Assembly: GCF_002858865.1 (NCBI RefSeq)
Contig: NZ_PJRR01000012.1
Span: forward strand, 248,001-312,000
Length of the DNA stretch: 64,000 nt
Source of the DNA: Caulobacter vibrioides
GTDB taxonomy: Bacteria > Pseudomonadota > Alphaproteobacteria > Caulobacterales > Caulobacteraceae
Direction of reading: 5' to 3'
In this document: positions 56,134-64,000 of the stretch, piece by piece
Layout: every line of letters begins with the position of its first letter
Position numbering within the stretch: the first letter of the stretch is position 1
The notes under the pieces: model-generated
Seen by the model: the letters and a program-made list of their open reading frames with translations, nothing else
Database searches by the model: none
Told to the model about the DNA's origin: nothing
Program-made: the position numbers and the translations under genes

Positions 56134-56568
56134 GTGGGCATGCGCGAGTCGTCGGACACTGAACGCCACCCCAATCCCGTCGACCTGCATGTTGGCGCCC
56201 GCATTCGCATGCGCCGCCGAATCCTGGGTGTCAGCCAGGAACGGCTGGCCGAGGATCTGGGTCTGACCTTCCAGCAGGTTCAGAAATACGAGCGCGGCGC
56301 CAATCGCGTCAGCGCCAGCAAGCTCTACGAAATCGCCAGAAGCCTGCAGTCGCCGGTCGACTATTTCTTTGAAGGCCTGGAAGACACCACGGGCGGCGGA
56401 ATGGCCGAACGGGGCGAGCCCTTCGTGCATGACTTTCTGATGACCCCCGAGGGCCTGGAACTGGCGACGCTGTTCCCAAAGGTCAGTCGACAGAAGGTTC
56501 GGCGCCGAATCCTGGAGCTGGTGCGATCCATGGCCGCCGAAGACGCGGCCAGCGGCTTAGACGACTGA
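56134..56568 (+). CDS. XRE-family regulator (PraR/PhrR-like)
   Basis: The 144-residue protein has a Cro/CI helix-turn-helix (IRMRRRILGVSQERLAEDLGLTFQQVQKYERGANRVSASKL, about 25-70) and a short C-terminal tail with FLMTPEGLELATLF. It resembles rhizobial PraR/PhrR, regulators of biofilm, quorum and acid/stress responses; direct role here is unknown. Start is GTG 56134 or ATG 56140, neither with a good ribosome site, so leaderless translation is possible. It lies between lnt and metK. Confidence 0.85.
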   Translation: MGMRESSDTERHPNPVDLHVGARIRMRRRILGVSQERLAEDLGLTFQQVQKYERGANRVSASKLYEIARSLQSPVDYFFEGLEDTTGGGMAERGEPFVHDFLMTPEGLELATLFPKVSRQKVRRRILELVRSMAAEDAASGLDD

Positions 56569-56591
56569 CGCGGCTGTTAGATAAGCTCACC

Positions 56592-56620
56592 TTGCTCGCA
56601 TAAACATATCTTTATATGAT
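56592..56620 (+). promoter_or_regulatory. metK promoter with overlapping palindromic operator
   Basis: TTGCTC (56592-56597), a 17-base spacer and TATGAT (56615-56620) make a good promoter. CATAAACATATCTTTATATG (56599-56618), a 20-bp imperfect palindrome, covers the spacer and -10. Such a site would suit repression, and it resembles SahR-type operators I recall for metK and SAM-cycle genes in proteobacteria. Confidence 0.5.
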
Positions 56621-56687
56621 TCTGGTCTAACTGAACGCCGACTGGGCGCCGCGCGCCCGTGCGTGTCTTCATGACCGGAGCTGTCTC

Positions 56688-57911
<1,224 letters not shown>

Positions 57912-57933
57912 GCTATCCGCCTCCATCTTCGAG

Positions 57934-57968
57934 ACGGGCTCCGATCCTAGCGGGTCGGAGCCCGTTTT
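57934..57968 (+). terminator. intrinsic terminator of metK
   Basis: ACGGGCTCCGA (57934-57944) pairs with TCGGAGCCCGT (57955-57965), an 11-bp perfect stem, followed by TTTT. It lies 22 bases after the metK stop and before trmB. Confidence 0.9.
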
Positions 57969-58000
57969 CATTTCGGCTTCAACCCTCTAAGACGCGCGCC

Positions 58001-58681
58001 ATGACCACCCCGCAACAACCTCACGGACCACTGCGCTCGTTCGGCCGGCTGAAATCGCGCCCGGTGAAGCCGCGCCAGCAGGCCCTGCTCGATACGCTGC
58101 TGCCGGAAATCGCCGTTCCGACCGGTCCGTTTCAGCCACTGGACCTGATGCCCGAGGCCAAGGCCGTGTGGCTGGAGATCGGCTTTGGCGGCGGCGAGCA
58201 CATGGCGAGCCAGGCCGGCCGCAATCCCGAGACCCTGGTGATCGGCGCCGAGCCCTTCGTGAACGGGGTGGCCTCCGCCGTGCGTCATGTCGAGGAGCAG
58301 GCGCTCAAGAACGTCCGCATCCACGAGGGCGACGCCCGCGACGTGGTCGACTGGCTGCCGGACGCCTGCCTGGATCGCGTGTTCATCATGTTCCCCGACC
58401 CCTGGCACAAGGCGCGGCACAACAAGCGCCGCCTGATCCAGCCGGAGTTCGTGGCCAAGCTGGCTCGCGTCATGAAGCCGGGCGCGGCCCTGCGCTTCGC
58501 CACGGATTGGGCGGATTACGCGGAGTGGACGACCGAGCGGGTTCTGGCCGATCCGAGCTTCCGCTTCGCCGATGAGGCGGCGGACCGCAACGCGATCCCG
58601 GCCGACCACGTGACTACGCGCTACGAGGAAAAGAAGCTGGGCGACTGCGCGCCGGTGTTTCTGGACTTCACCAGGGGCTGA
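58001..58681 (+). CDS. trmB: tRNA (guanine-N7)-methyltransferase
   Basis: The 226-residue SAM methyltransferase modifies G46 of tRNA. WLEIGFGGGEHM (SAM motif I, near residue 55), GAEPFVNG, and the diagnostic IMFPDPWHKARHNKRRL near residue 128 are TrmB signatures. ATG 58001 is used; the longer open frame overlaps metK. It uses the SAM made by its neighbour, though the terminator before it suggests a separate transcript. Confidence 0.93.
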   Translation: MTTPQQPHGPLRSFGRLKSRPVKPRQQALLDTLLPEIAVPTGPFQPLDLMPEAKAVWLEIGFGGGEHMASQAGRNPETLVIGAEPFVNGVASAVRHVEEQALKNVRIHEGDARDVVDWLPDACLDRVFIMFPDPWHKARHNKRRLIQPEFVAKLARVMKPGAALRFATDWADYAEWTTERVLADPSFRFADEAADRNAIPADHVTTRYEEKKLGDCAPVFLDFTRG

Positions 58682-58782
58682 TCCCGCTACCCCCGACCCT
58701 AAGATCCCTTCTCCGGGAGGCCAGGTGGCCCTAGGCTCCGCGCCGAGCGCTCGACTTCACGCGCGATTTCAGGGGGACGACC

Positions 58783-59169
58783 ATGATCTGGGTCGGAGAG
58801 CATTACGCCGGCATACTCGTAGTCAGCGGTCTTCTGACCCTGACCATGCTTCAGTTTGCGCTGGCGCCCAGCCGGTCTCAGCATTCGACCTTCGGCGAAG
58901 CGCTGGAGGGTCCGCTGACGAACGTCATTGTTCGCGGCTGGGGGCTGCTGATCGCCCTGATCGGGGGAGGTCTCATCTGGGCGGCCTTCCATCCGGAAAC
59001 CCGGACACTGGCGGTCGCCTTCGCCGTCATCAGCAAGGCCTTCTTCATCGGATCGCTGATCGCCCAGGGGCGTCGCTACCTGAAGGGCTTCGCACGCATC
59101 GCCATCTTGATCGACGCGGTCGTCATCGCGCTGCTGGTGACCGGCCTCTGGGCCGGCCACCAGAGCTGA
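58783..59169 (+). CDS. small integral membrane protein
   Basis: The 128-residue protein has four predicted hydrophobic segments (about 9-28, 50-70, 76-95 and 105-124), so it is an inner-membrane protein. I recognise no function; short four-helix proteins of this kind are common in alphaproteobacteria. GGGGGACGACC precedes the ATG. It is convergent with ppa, leaving only six bases between stops. Confidence 0.72.
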   Translation: MIWVGEHYAGILVVSGLLTLTMLQFALAPSRSQHSTFGEALEGPLTNVIVRGWGLLIALIGGGLIWAAFHPETRTLAVAFAVISKAFFIGSLIAQGRRYLKGFARIAILIDAVVIALLVTGLWAGHQS

Positions 59170-59175
59170 TCGAAC

Positions 59176-59709
59176 TCAGTAGCTCTCGTTGTAACGCTTA
59201 ATCGCCGTGCGGATGATCTCGGCGGTTTCGTCGGGATCGGCCCAGCCGCTGATCTTCGTCGACTTGCCCTTTTCCAGATCCTTGTAGTGCTGGAAGAAGT
59301 GGGCGATCTGCTCGGTCAGGATGGTGGGCAGGTCGCGCCAGCTGGTCACGCCCGTATAGAACGGGTGTAGCTTGTCGACCGGCACGGCCAGGATCTTCTC
59401 GTCCGAGCCGGCTTCGTCGACCATCATCAGGGTGCCGATCGGGCGGCAGCGGATGATCGCGCCGGGCACCACCGGGGTCGGACCCACCACCATGATGTCG
59501 GCGGGGTCGCCGTCGTCGGCCAGGGTGTGCGGGATGAAACCGTAGTTGGCCGGATAGAACATCGCCGTGTGCAGGAAACGGTCGACCATCAGGGCGCCGC
59601 TTTCCTTGTCGATCTCGTACTTCACCGGCTCGCCGCCCTGCGGGATCTCGATGATGGCGTTCAGGTCGTACGGCGGGTTTACGCCGACGGCGATCTTGGA
59701 CAGGTCCAT
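59176..59709 (-). CDS. ppa: inorganic pyrophosphatase
   Basis: The 177-residue cytosolic family I pyrophosphatase hydrolyses PPi, driving biosynthetic reactions. ANYGFIPHTLADDGDPADIMV carries the catalytic Asp cluster, and KYEIDKESG and the C-terminal LEKGKSTKISGWAD are family motifs. Length matches E. coli Ppa (176). It is divergent from the rimP operon across 258 bases. Confidence 0.95.
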   Translation of the reverse strand: MDLSKIAVGVNPPYDLNAIIEIPQGGEPVKYEIDKESGALMVDRFLHTAMFYPANYGFIPHTLADDGDPADIMVVGPTPVVPGAIIRCRPIGTLMMVDEAGSDEKILAVPVDKLHPFYTGVTSWRDLPTILTEQIAHFFQHYKDLEKGKSTKISGWADPDETAEIIRTAIKRYNESY

Positions 59710-59886
59710 TTTGACTCTTTATCAGATGCGGCCCTTGGGGAGCGGCCTGCGCGGCTGGGCTTATAGGCCCAAAATGCTGCGGCGCGGAAGACGACTCCGG
59801 AGATTTCCCCGCCATGAGTCGACAACGACCGCCAATTCGCCTACAAAGCGTTCCACATCGTCCGTTAGCGCTAGATGGCGCTTTCG

Positions 59887-59918
59887 AGCGGCGGCCCGAA
59901 AGGCTGCCGCTTTTTGTT
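59887..59918 (+). terminator. attenuator-like hairpin in the rimP leader
   Basis: AGCGGCGGCC (59887-59896) pairs with GGCTGCCGCT (59902-59911) over 10 bp, loop CGAAA, then TTTTTG. It looks like an intrinsic terminator 50 bases before the rimP start with no complete gene upstream on this strand. Leader attenuation is a reasonable reading; rimP leader RNAs have been described in proteobacteria. A 60-codon frame (59814) spans it but looks spurious. Confidence 0.7.
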
Positions 59919-59967
59919 TGGCCGAACGGTCTCAGCGCCGCCGGCCCAGAAGTTGAGTTGAGAGACC

Positions 59968-60543
59968 GTGCGCGGGAAGACGCAGGAAGACCGTGACCTG
60001 ATCGAGATGCTCGATCCCGTGGCCGAGAGCCTCGGCTACGAGATTGTTCGCCTGCGCCTGATGGGCGGGACCGAGCAGCGCCGCCTGCAGATCATGGCCG
60101 AACACCCGCTGCTGGAAGACGGCTCGGGCGGCGACATGAATGTCGAGGACTGCGCCAAGCTGTCTCGCGCTGTTTCCGAAGTGCTCGACGCGGCCGATCC
60201 GATCGCCGGCGAGTACACCCTGGAAGTGTCCAGCCCCGGCATCGACCGTCCGCTGACCCGCCTGAAGGATTTCGACGACTATGCCGGCCTGGAGGCCCGC
60301 ATTGAACTCGATCGCGTGGCCGAGGGCCGCAAGCGCTTCAAGGGCGAGCTCGCCGGCGTCGAGGACGACCAGGTGGGCCTGAACATCGAGGGCGAGGACG
60401 ACGTCACCGTCTACTTCCCCTTCGCGTGGGTCATCGACGCCAAGCTCGTCATGACCGACGCCCTGATGGAGCGGGGGGCCAAGCAACGGGCCGCCCGCCT
60501 CGAATCCGACAACGAAGACCTGTCCGAAAGTGAAGAGGACTGA
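59968..60543 (+). CDS. rimP: ribosome maturation factor RimP
   Basis: The 191-residue protein aids 30S subunit assembly. The N-terminal domain ([17 protein letters not shown]) and [10 protein letters not shown] near residue 88 are the family signatures; an acidic tail ends in SESEED. GTG 59968 is the start; upstream is the attenuator-like hairpin. It precedes nusA by two bases, the standard rimP-nusA-infB order. Confidence 0.94.
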   Translation: MRGKTQEDRDLIEMLDPVAESLGYEIVRLRLMGGTEQRRLQIMAEHPLLEDGSGGDMNVEDCAKLSRAVSEVLDAADPIAGEYTLEVSSPGIDRPLTRLKDFDDYAGLEARIELDRVAEGRKRFKGELAGVEDDQVGLNIEGEDDVTVYFPFAWVIDAKLVMTDALMERGAKQRAARLESDNEDLSESEED

Positions 60544-60545
60544 CC

Positions 60546-62192
60546 ATGGCCATCGGCATCGCCGCCAACCGGCTTGAACTCCTGCAGATCGCCGACGCGG
60601 TCGCCCGTGAAAAGGGCATCGAGAAGGAAGTCGTCATCGAGGCCATCGAGGACGCCCTGCAGAAAGCCGCCCGCGCCCGCTACGGCGCCGAGCACGACAT
60701 CCGCGTCAAGATCGACCCCAAGACGGGCGAGACGACCCAGAAGCGCGTGATCGAGGTCGTGTCCGACGACGCTGAACTGGAAGGCGAGATCGGCAAGATG
60801 CCCTTCTCGATCGCCAAGCGCACCTGGCGCGACGCCGAGATCGGCAAGGTCTACGAAGAAGTCCTGCCGCCGTTCGAGATCGGTCGCGTCCAGACCCAGA
60901 TGGCCCGTCAGGTCGTCATGCATAAGGTCCGCGAGGCCGAGCGCGAGCGTCAGTACGACGAGTACAAGGATCGCGTCGGCGAGATCGTCAACGGCAGCGT
61001 CAAGCGCGTCGAGTACGGCAACGTGATCGTGGATCTGGGCCGTGGCGAAGGCATCATGCGCCGCGACCAGTCGATCCCGCGCGAGAACTTCAATGTCGGC
61101 GATCGCATCCGCGCCTACATCTACGACGTCCGTCGCGAGACCAAGGGCCCGCAGATCATGCTGAGCCGCGCGCACGGCGGCTTCATGGCCAAGCTGTTCG
61201 CCCAGGAAGTGCCGGAAGTCTATGACGGCGTCATCGAGATCCGCGCCGTCGCGCGTGACCCCGGTTCGCGCGCCAAGATGGCCGTCATCTCGAACGACGG
61301 CTCGATCGACCCGGTCGGCGCCTGCGTCGGTATGCGTGGTTCGCGCGTGCAGGCGGTCGTCGCCGAGCTGCAAGGCGAGAAGATCGACATCATCCAGTGG
61401 TCGGAAGACGAAGCCACCTTCATCGTCAACGCCCTGGCCCCGGCTGAAGTCTCCAAGGTCGTCATGGACGAGGAAGACGAGCGCGTCGAAGTGGTGGTGC
61501 CGGACGAACAGCTTTCGCTGGCCATCGGCCGCCGCGGCCAGAACGTCCGTCTGGCCTCGCAGCTGACCGGCTGGCAGATCGACATCATGACCGAAAGCCA
61601 GGAGAGCGAGCGCCGTCAGCGCGAGTTCGCTGAGCGCACGGCCCTGTTCCAGGAAGCCCTGGACGTCGACGAGGTCATCGCCCAGCTGCTGGTCACCGAA
61701 GGCTTCGCCGCGGTGGAAGACGTCGCCTATGTCGAGCCGCATGAAATCGCCTCGATCGAGGGCTTCGACGAAGAAACCGCCGAGGAGCTGCAAACCCGCG
61801 CTCGCGAGTTCCTCGAAAAGGAAGCCGCCGAGCTGGACGCCAAGCGCAAGGCCCTGGGCGTCGAAGACGAGCTGCTGACCATCGAGGGCGTGACCCTGGC
61901 CATGGCCGTGGCCCTGGGCGAAGGCGACGTGAAGTCGATCGAAGACCTCGCCGGTCTGGTGCCTGACGACATGCGCGGCTGGTTCGAGAACAAGGGCGGT
62001 GAGCGCGTGCGCGAGCCGGGCATCCTGGAAAGCTTCAACCTGTCGCCCGAGGACGCCGAGGCGCTGATCATGCGCGCCCGTATCGCCATGGGCTGGGTCG
62101 AGGCGCCGCCGGAGCCCGAGCCGGAGCCGGAGTTCGAGGAAGAGTCCTCGGCCGAAGGCGACGTCGTCGCTGAAGCTGAAGAAGAGGCCTAA
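60546..62192 (+). CDS. nusA: transcription termination/antitermination protein NusA
   Basis: The 548-residue protein has an N-terminal RNA polymerase-binding domain (1-125), an S1 domain ([21 protein letters not shown], about 135-200), KH1/KH2 ([31 protein letters not shown], about 230-350), two C-terminal helix-hairpin-helix repeats (about 365-500), and an acidic Glu-rich end. Length is typical. It controls pausing, termination and antitermination. Confidence 0.96.
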   Translation: MAIGIAANRLELLQIADAVAREKGIEKEVVIEAIEDALQKAARARYGAEHDIRVKIDPKTGETTQKRVIEVVSDDAELEGEIGKMPFSIAKRTWRDAEIGKVYEEVLPPFEIGRVQTQMARQVVMHKVREAERERQYDEYKDRVGEIVNGSVKRVEYGNVIVDLGRGEGIMRRDQSIPRENFNVGDRIRAYIYDVRRETKGPQIMLSRAHGGFMAKLFAQEVPEVYDGVIEIRAVARDPGSRAKMAVISNDGSIDPVGACVGMRGSRVQAVVAELQGEKIDIIQWSEDEATFIVNALAPAEVSKVVMDEEDERVEVVVPDEQLSLAIGRRGQNVRLASQLTGWQIDIMTESQESERRQREFAERTALFQEALDVDEVIAQLLVTEGFAAVEDVAYVEPHEIASIEGFDEETAEELQTRAREFLEKEAAELDAKRKALGVEDELLTIEGVTLAMAVALGEGDVKSIEDLAGLVPDDMRGWFENKGGERVREPGILESFNLSPEDAEALIMRARIAMGWVEAPPEPEPEPEFEEESSAEGDVVAEAEEEA

Positions 62193-62270
62193 GCCCTTCT
62201 GAGCGGTGTTTGACGGCCTCGCGGAAACCTCCGCGGGGCCGTTCGCGCTCCCAGAAGGTCCCACAGGATC

Positions 62271-62921
62271 ATGACCGAAACCGCTGCGCCCAAGACCCAC
62301 GCCGAAGCCAATCGCCTGCGCAAGGACATCGTCCTGGGCGAAGCGACCGACGAGGCGCGCCTGATCCGCTTCGTGGCGGGTCCGGACGGGACGGTGGTTC
62401 CGGATCTGGCGCGAAAGCTGCCGGGACGCGGGATCTGGGTGGGAGCGGATCGGGACTCGATCACGACCGCCGCCAAGAAGGGCCTCTTCTCACGGGCCGC
62501 CAAGACCAAGCTGACCGCACCGGCGGACCTCGCCGACCAGGTCGAGGCGCTGCTGGCCCGCCGGGTCCTTGAGGGCCTGGGTCTTGCGCGCAAGGCCGGG
62601 AGCATTATTTCGGGCTTCGAGAAGGTGGTCGCCGCCCTGGGGACGGGCAAGGTGGCCTGGCTGATCGAGGCCTCGGACGGCGCCGAAGACGGTCGCCGAA
62701 AGGTTCTTTCCGCTGCGCGCAGGGCCGCCAACACGCCCCGCCTGCTGGGCGCCTTCAATTCCGACGAATTGGGTTTGGCCTTGGGCGGGGAGAATGTGAT
62801 ACACACAGCGCTTCTCGCAGGGCGCGGGATCGATCGCTGGGCACTGGATGTCGAGCGTCTGTCCGGTTTCCGCCCGCTTCTGCCTCCCGAATGGTCGGCG
62901 AACGGACGCGAGGACGACTAG
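62271..62921 (+). CDS. YlxR/DUF448 plus L7Ae-like RNA-binding protein
   Basis: The 216-residue protein has an N-terminal YlxR (DUF448) domain (about 15-80) with LIRFVAGPDG and GRGIWVGAD, and a C-terminal L7Ae-like domain (about 95-190; GLGLARKAGSIISGFEKV). YlxR normally sits between nusA and infB, as here; fused forms are common in alphaproteobacteria. It probably binds RNA or RNase P, by family. A 278-base gap separates it from infB. Confidence 0.88.
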   Translation: MTETAAPKTHAEANRLRKDIVLGEATDEARLIRFVAGPDGTVVPDLARKLPGRGIWVGADRDSITTAAKKGLFSRAAKTKLTAPADLADQVEALLARRVLEGLGLARKAGSIISGFEKVVAALGTGKVAWLIEASDGAEDGRRKVLSAARRAANTPRLLGAFNSDELGLALGGENVIHTALLAGRGIDRWALDVERLSGFRPLLPPEWSANGREDD

Positions 62922-62999
62922 GGATTTTCGCCTTTGGCGGTTCCTGGGCACAGACGGCGGGCCTGTCCGCCCGGTCGGTTCGCCGGCCTTGGCAGGCGC

Positions 63000-63048
63000 T
63001 AGAGCTTTTCCCTCTCACCGGACCGTCCGGTGGGATGGGAAAGCTCTA
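63000..63048. repeat. GCTCTAG-type palindrome inside the nusA-infB operon
   Basis: TAGAGCTTTTCCC…CACCGGAC and its mirror GTCCGGTGGGATGGGAAAGCTCTA form a 49-base palindrome, directly followed by GAATC (63049-63053), a GANTC site. The remaining infB leader (63055-63199) holds a weak CCGGG/CCCGG hairpin and no gene. Confidence 0.7.
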
Positions 63049-63199
63049 GAATCTTTGAGTGAGCCCAGGTGTTCGGCCGGGCTCGTGAGCGAAGGGTCGG
63101 GGAAACGGCTTCCTTATGGAGGTACGTCCGGGCCCCTTTCTCACATGGAACGAACGGTTTTTTAGCCGGGTACCGCCCGGCGGAAGTACAAGCGAGCGC

Positions 63200-64000
63200 A
63201 TGAGCGACGAGAACGAAAACGGCCGACCCGGCGGACGCACCCCGATGACCCTGAAGCCCCGCCAGGGCTCAGTGAGCGCTGGGGTCGTGAAGCAGAGCTT
63301 CAGCCACGGCCGGACCAAGACGGTGGTGGTGGAAACCAAGCGGACGCGGACCCACGCGCCCGCGTCCGGCAATCTTGCCGCGCCGTCCTCGGCCGAGCGT
63401 CGCCATGGCGAAGCCCCTGCGCCGCGTCCGGCGCCGCCGCAAGGCGGCGGTGGCGGTTCGGCCGGCGGTCTGTCGCAGGAAGAACTGCGCGCCCGTCAGC
63501 GCGTCGTCGACGCCGCGCGTGAAGCTCAAGCCCGCCAGGTGGCCGAACAGGCCGCCGCCGAGGCCCGTGCTCGCGCCGCTCAGGAAGCTGCTCAGCGTGA
63601 AGCCGCGGCCAAGGCCGCAGCCGAACGCGCCGCCGCCGCGCCGCCGCCACCCGTCGCGCAAGCGCCGGCAGCGCCGGCTCCGGCAGCGCCCGTGACGCCG
63701 CCGCCGGCCGCTCCGCAGGCGCCGCGTCCCGTCGCTCAGGCCCCGGTCGCGCCGTCTGCGCCGCGCCAGGACGCCCCCCGTCAGGACACGCGCGCCGCGG
63801 CCCCCGGCCAGACTCGCACCTACGAGCCGAGCCGCGACCGCCGCGACGATCGTCCGAGCACGACGACCTATCGCCCGGCCCCGCAAGGCGACCGTCCGTT
63901 CAATCAACGCGCCCCGCGTCCCGACGCCAACGCCAACTTCGGTCAACGGGCTCCCCGTCCGGAAGGCGATCGTCCGCGCGGTCCGCGTCCCGACGGCGAC
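63200..64000 (+). CDS. infB: translation initiation factor IF-2 (N-terminal part, truncated by window)
   Basis: The visible 267 residues start MSDENENGRPGG, then the IF2-associated N-terminal motif (PMTLKPRQGSVSAGVVKQSFSHGRTKTVVVE), followed by long Ala/Pro/Arg-rich low-complexity repeats (helix AQEAAQREAAAKAAAERAAA, repeats RPQG/RPDGD). The GTPase core is outside the window. The position after nusA-ylxR is conserved. ATG 63200 was chosen by the IF2_N opening. Confidence 0.92.
   Translation, partial: MSDENENGRPGGRTPMTLKPRQGSVSAGVVKQSFSHGRTKTVVVETKRTRTHAPASGNLAAPSSAERRHGEAPAPRPAPPQGGGGGSAGGLSQEELRARQRVVDAAREAQARQVAEQAAAEARARAAQEAAQREAAAKAAAERAAAAPPPPVAQAPAAPAPAAPVTPPPAAPQAPRPVAQAPVAPSAPRQDAPRQDTRAAAPGQTRTYEPSRDRRDDRPSTTTYRPAPQGDRPFNQRAPRPDANANFGQRAPRPEGDRPRGPRPDGD

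Noticed and set aside
59814-59996. 60-codon frame in the rimP leader
   Set aside because: It reads through the terminator-like hairpin into rimP and has no ribosome site or family resemblance.
62848-63165. 105-codon frame between ylxR and infB
   Set aside because: It overlaps the ylxR end and spans the palindrome; no protein-like features.

Overview
The window is a gene-dense, GC-rich (roughly two-thirds G+C) alphaproteobacterial chromosome segment. It is almost certainly from Caulobacter (C. vibrioides/crescentus group or a close relative). Supporting evidence: a 1607-residue NAD-glutamate dehydrogenase of the GdhZ type; an HfsJ-like holdfast glycosyltransferase; a CYP153 alkane hydroxylase; a class I lysyl-tRNA synthetase; a Fur without CxxC motifs; and intergenic palindromes ending in GCTCTAG, some carrying GANTC (CcrM) sites. 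From memory, the gene order matches the C. crescentus locus running from about CC_0098 down to infB (CC_0042), read in reverse. I see no prophage, insertion sequence, CRISPR array or obvious island.

Layout. 1-542: no gene, unusually rich in inverted repeats. 0.5-6.9 kb: isoaspartyl peptidase, quinone reductase, hfsJ, a tiny membrane protein, an SDR, a DMT exporter and galE. 7-12.2 kb: an MHYT-GGDEF-EAL c-di-GMP protein, a HerA-like ATPase and an AI-2E permease. 12.5-23.7 kb: gdhZ, a dienelactone-hydrolase-like enzyme, purH, pgm and lysK. 24-32.5 kb: a degenerate S24 regulator divergent from a MerR-led beta-oxidation operon (two acyl-CoA dehydrogenases, a small secreted protein, thiolase, FadJ-type bifunctional enzyme). 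32.6-36.9 kb (minus): tRNA-Thr(CGU) and the hemC-hemD-mitofilin-hemY operon. 37-40.6 kb: tsaD, gpsA, YciI-like, Rieske and methyltransferase genes. 40.7-45.5 kb: a chemoreceptor, murJ and trpS. 45.7-50.6 kb: CYP153, nfuA, a RutE-like reductase, a lipoprotein, tsaB, rimI and fur. 50.8-56.6 kb: miaB-phoH-ybeY-corC-lnt and a PraR-like HTH regulator. 56.7-59.7 kb: metK, trmB, a membrane protein and ppa. 59.9-64 kb: rimP-nusA-ylxR-infB (infB is cut by the window end).

Many genes are translationally coupled by ATGA, GTGA or TTGA overlaps (SDR/DMT, acyl-CoA dehydrogenase/secreted protein, mitofilin/hemY, tsaD/gpsA, miaB/phoH, corC/lnt), so these are likely single transcripts.

Most of the window is housekeeping, and I do not see a clearly new multi-gene system. 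The best leads are: the stem-rich gene-free block at 121-411; an intrinsic-terminator-like hairpin in the rimP leader; a palindrome overlapping a good metK promoter; a palindromic operator in front of the MerR-led beta-oxidation operon; an S24 regulator that lost both catalytic residues; a mitofilin/Mic60-like gene inside the heme operon; and the GCTCTAG palindromes that supply stop codons of neighbouring genes.
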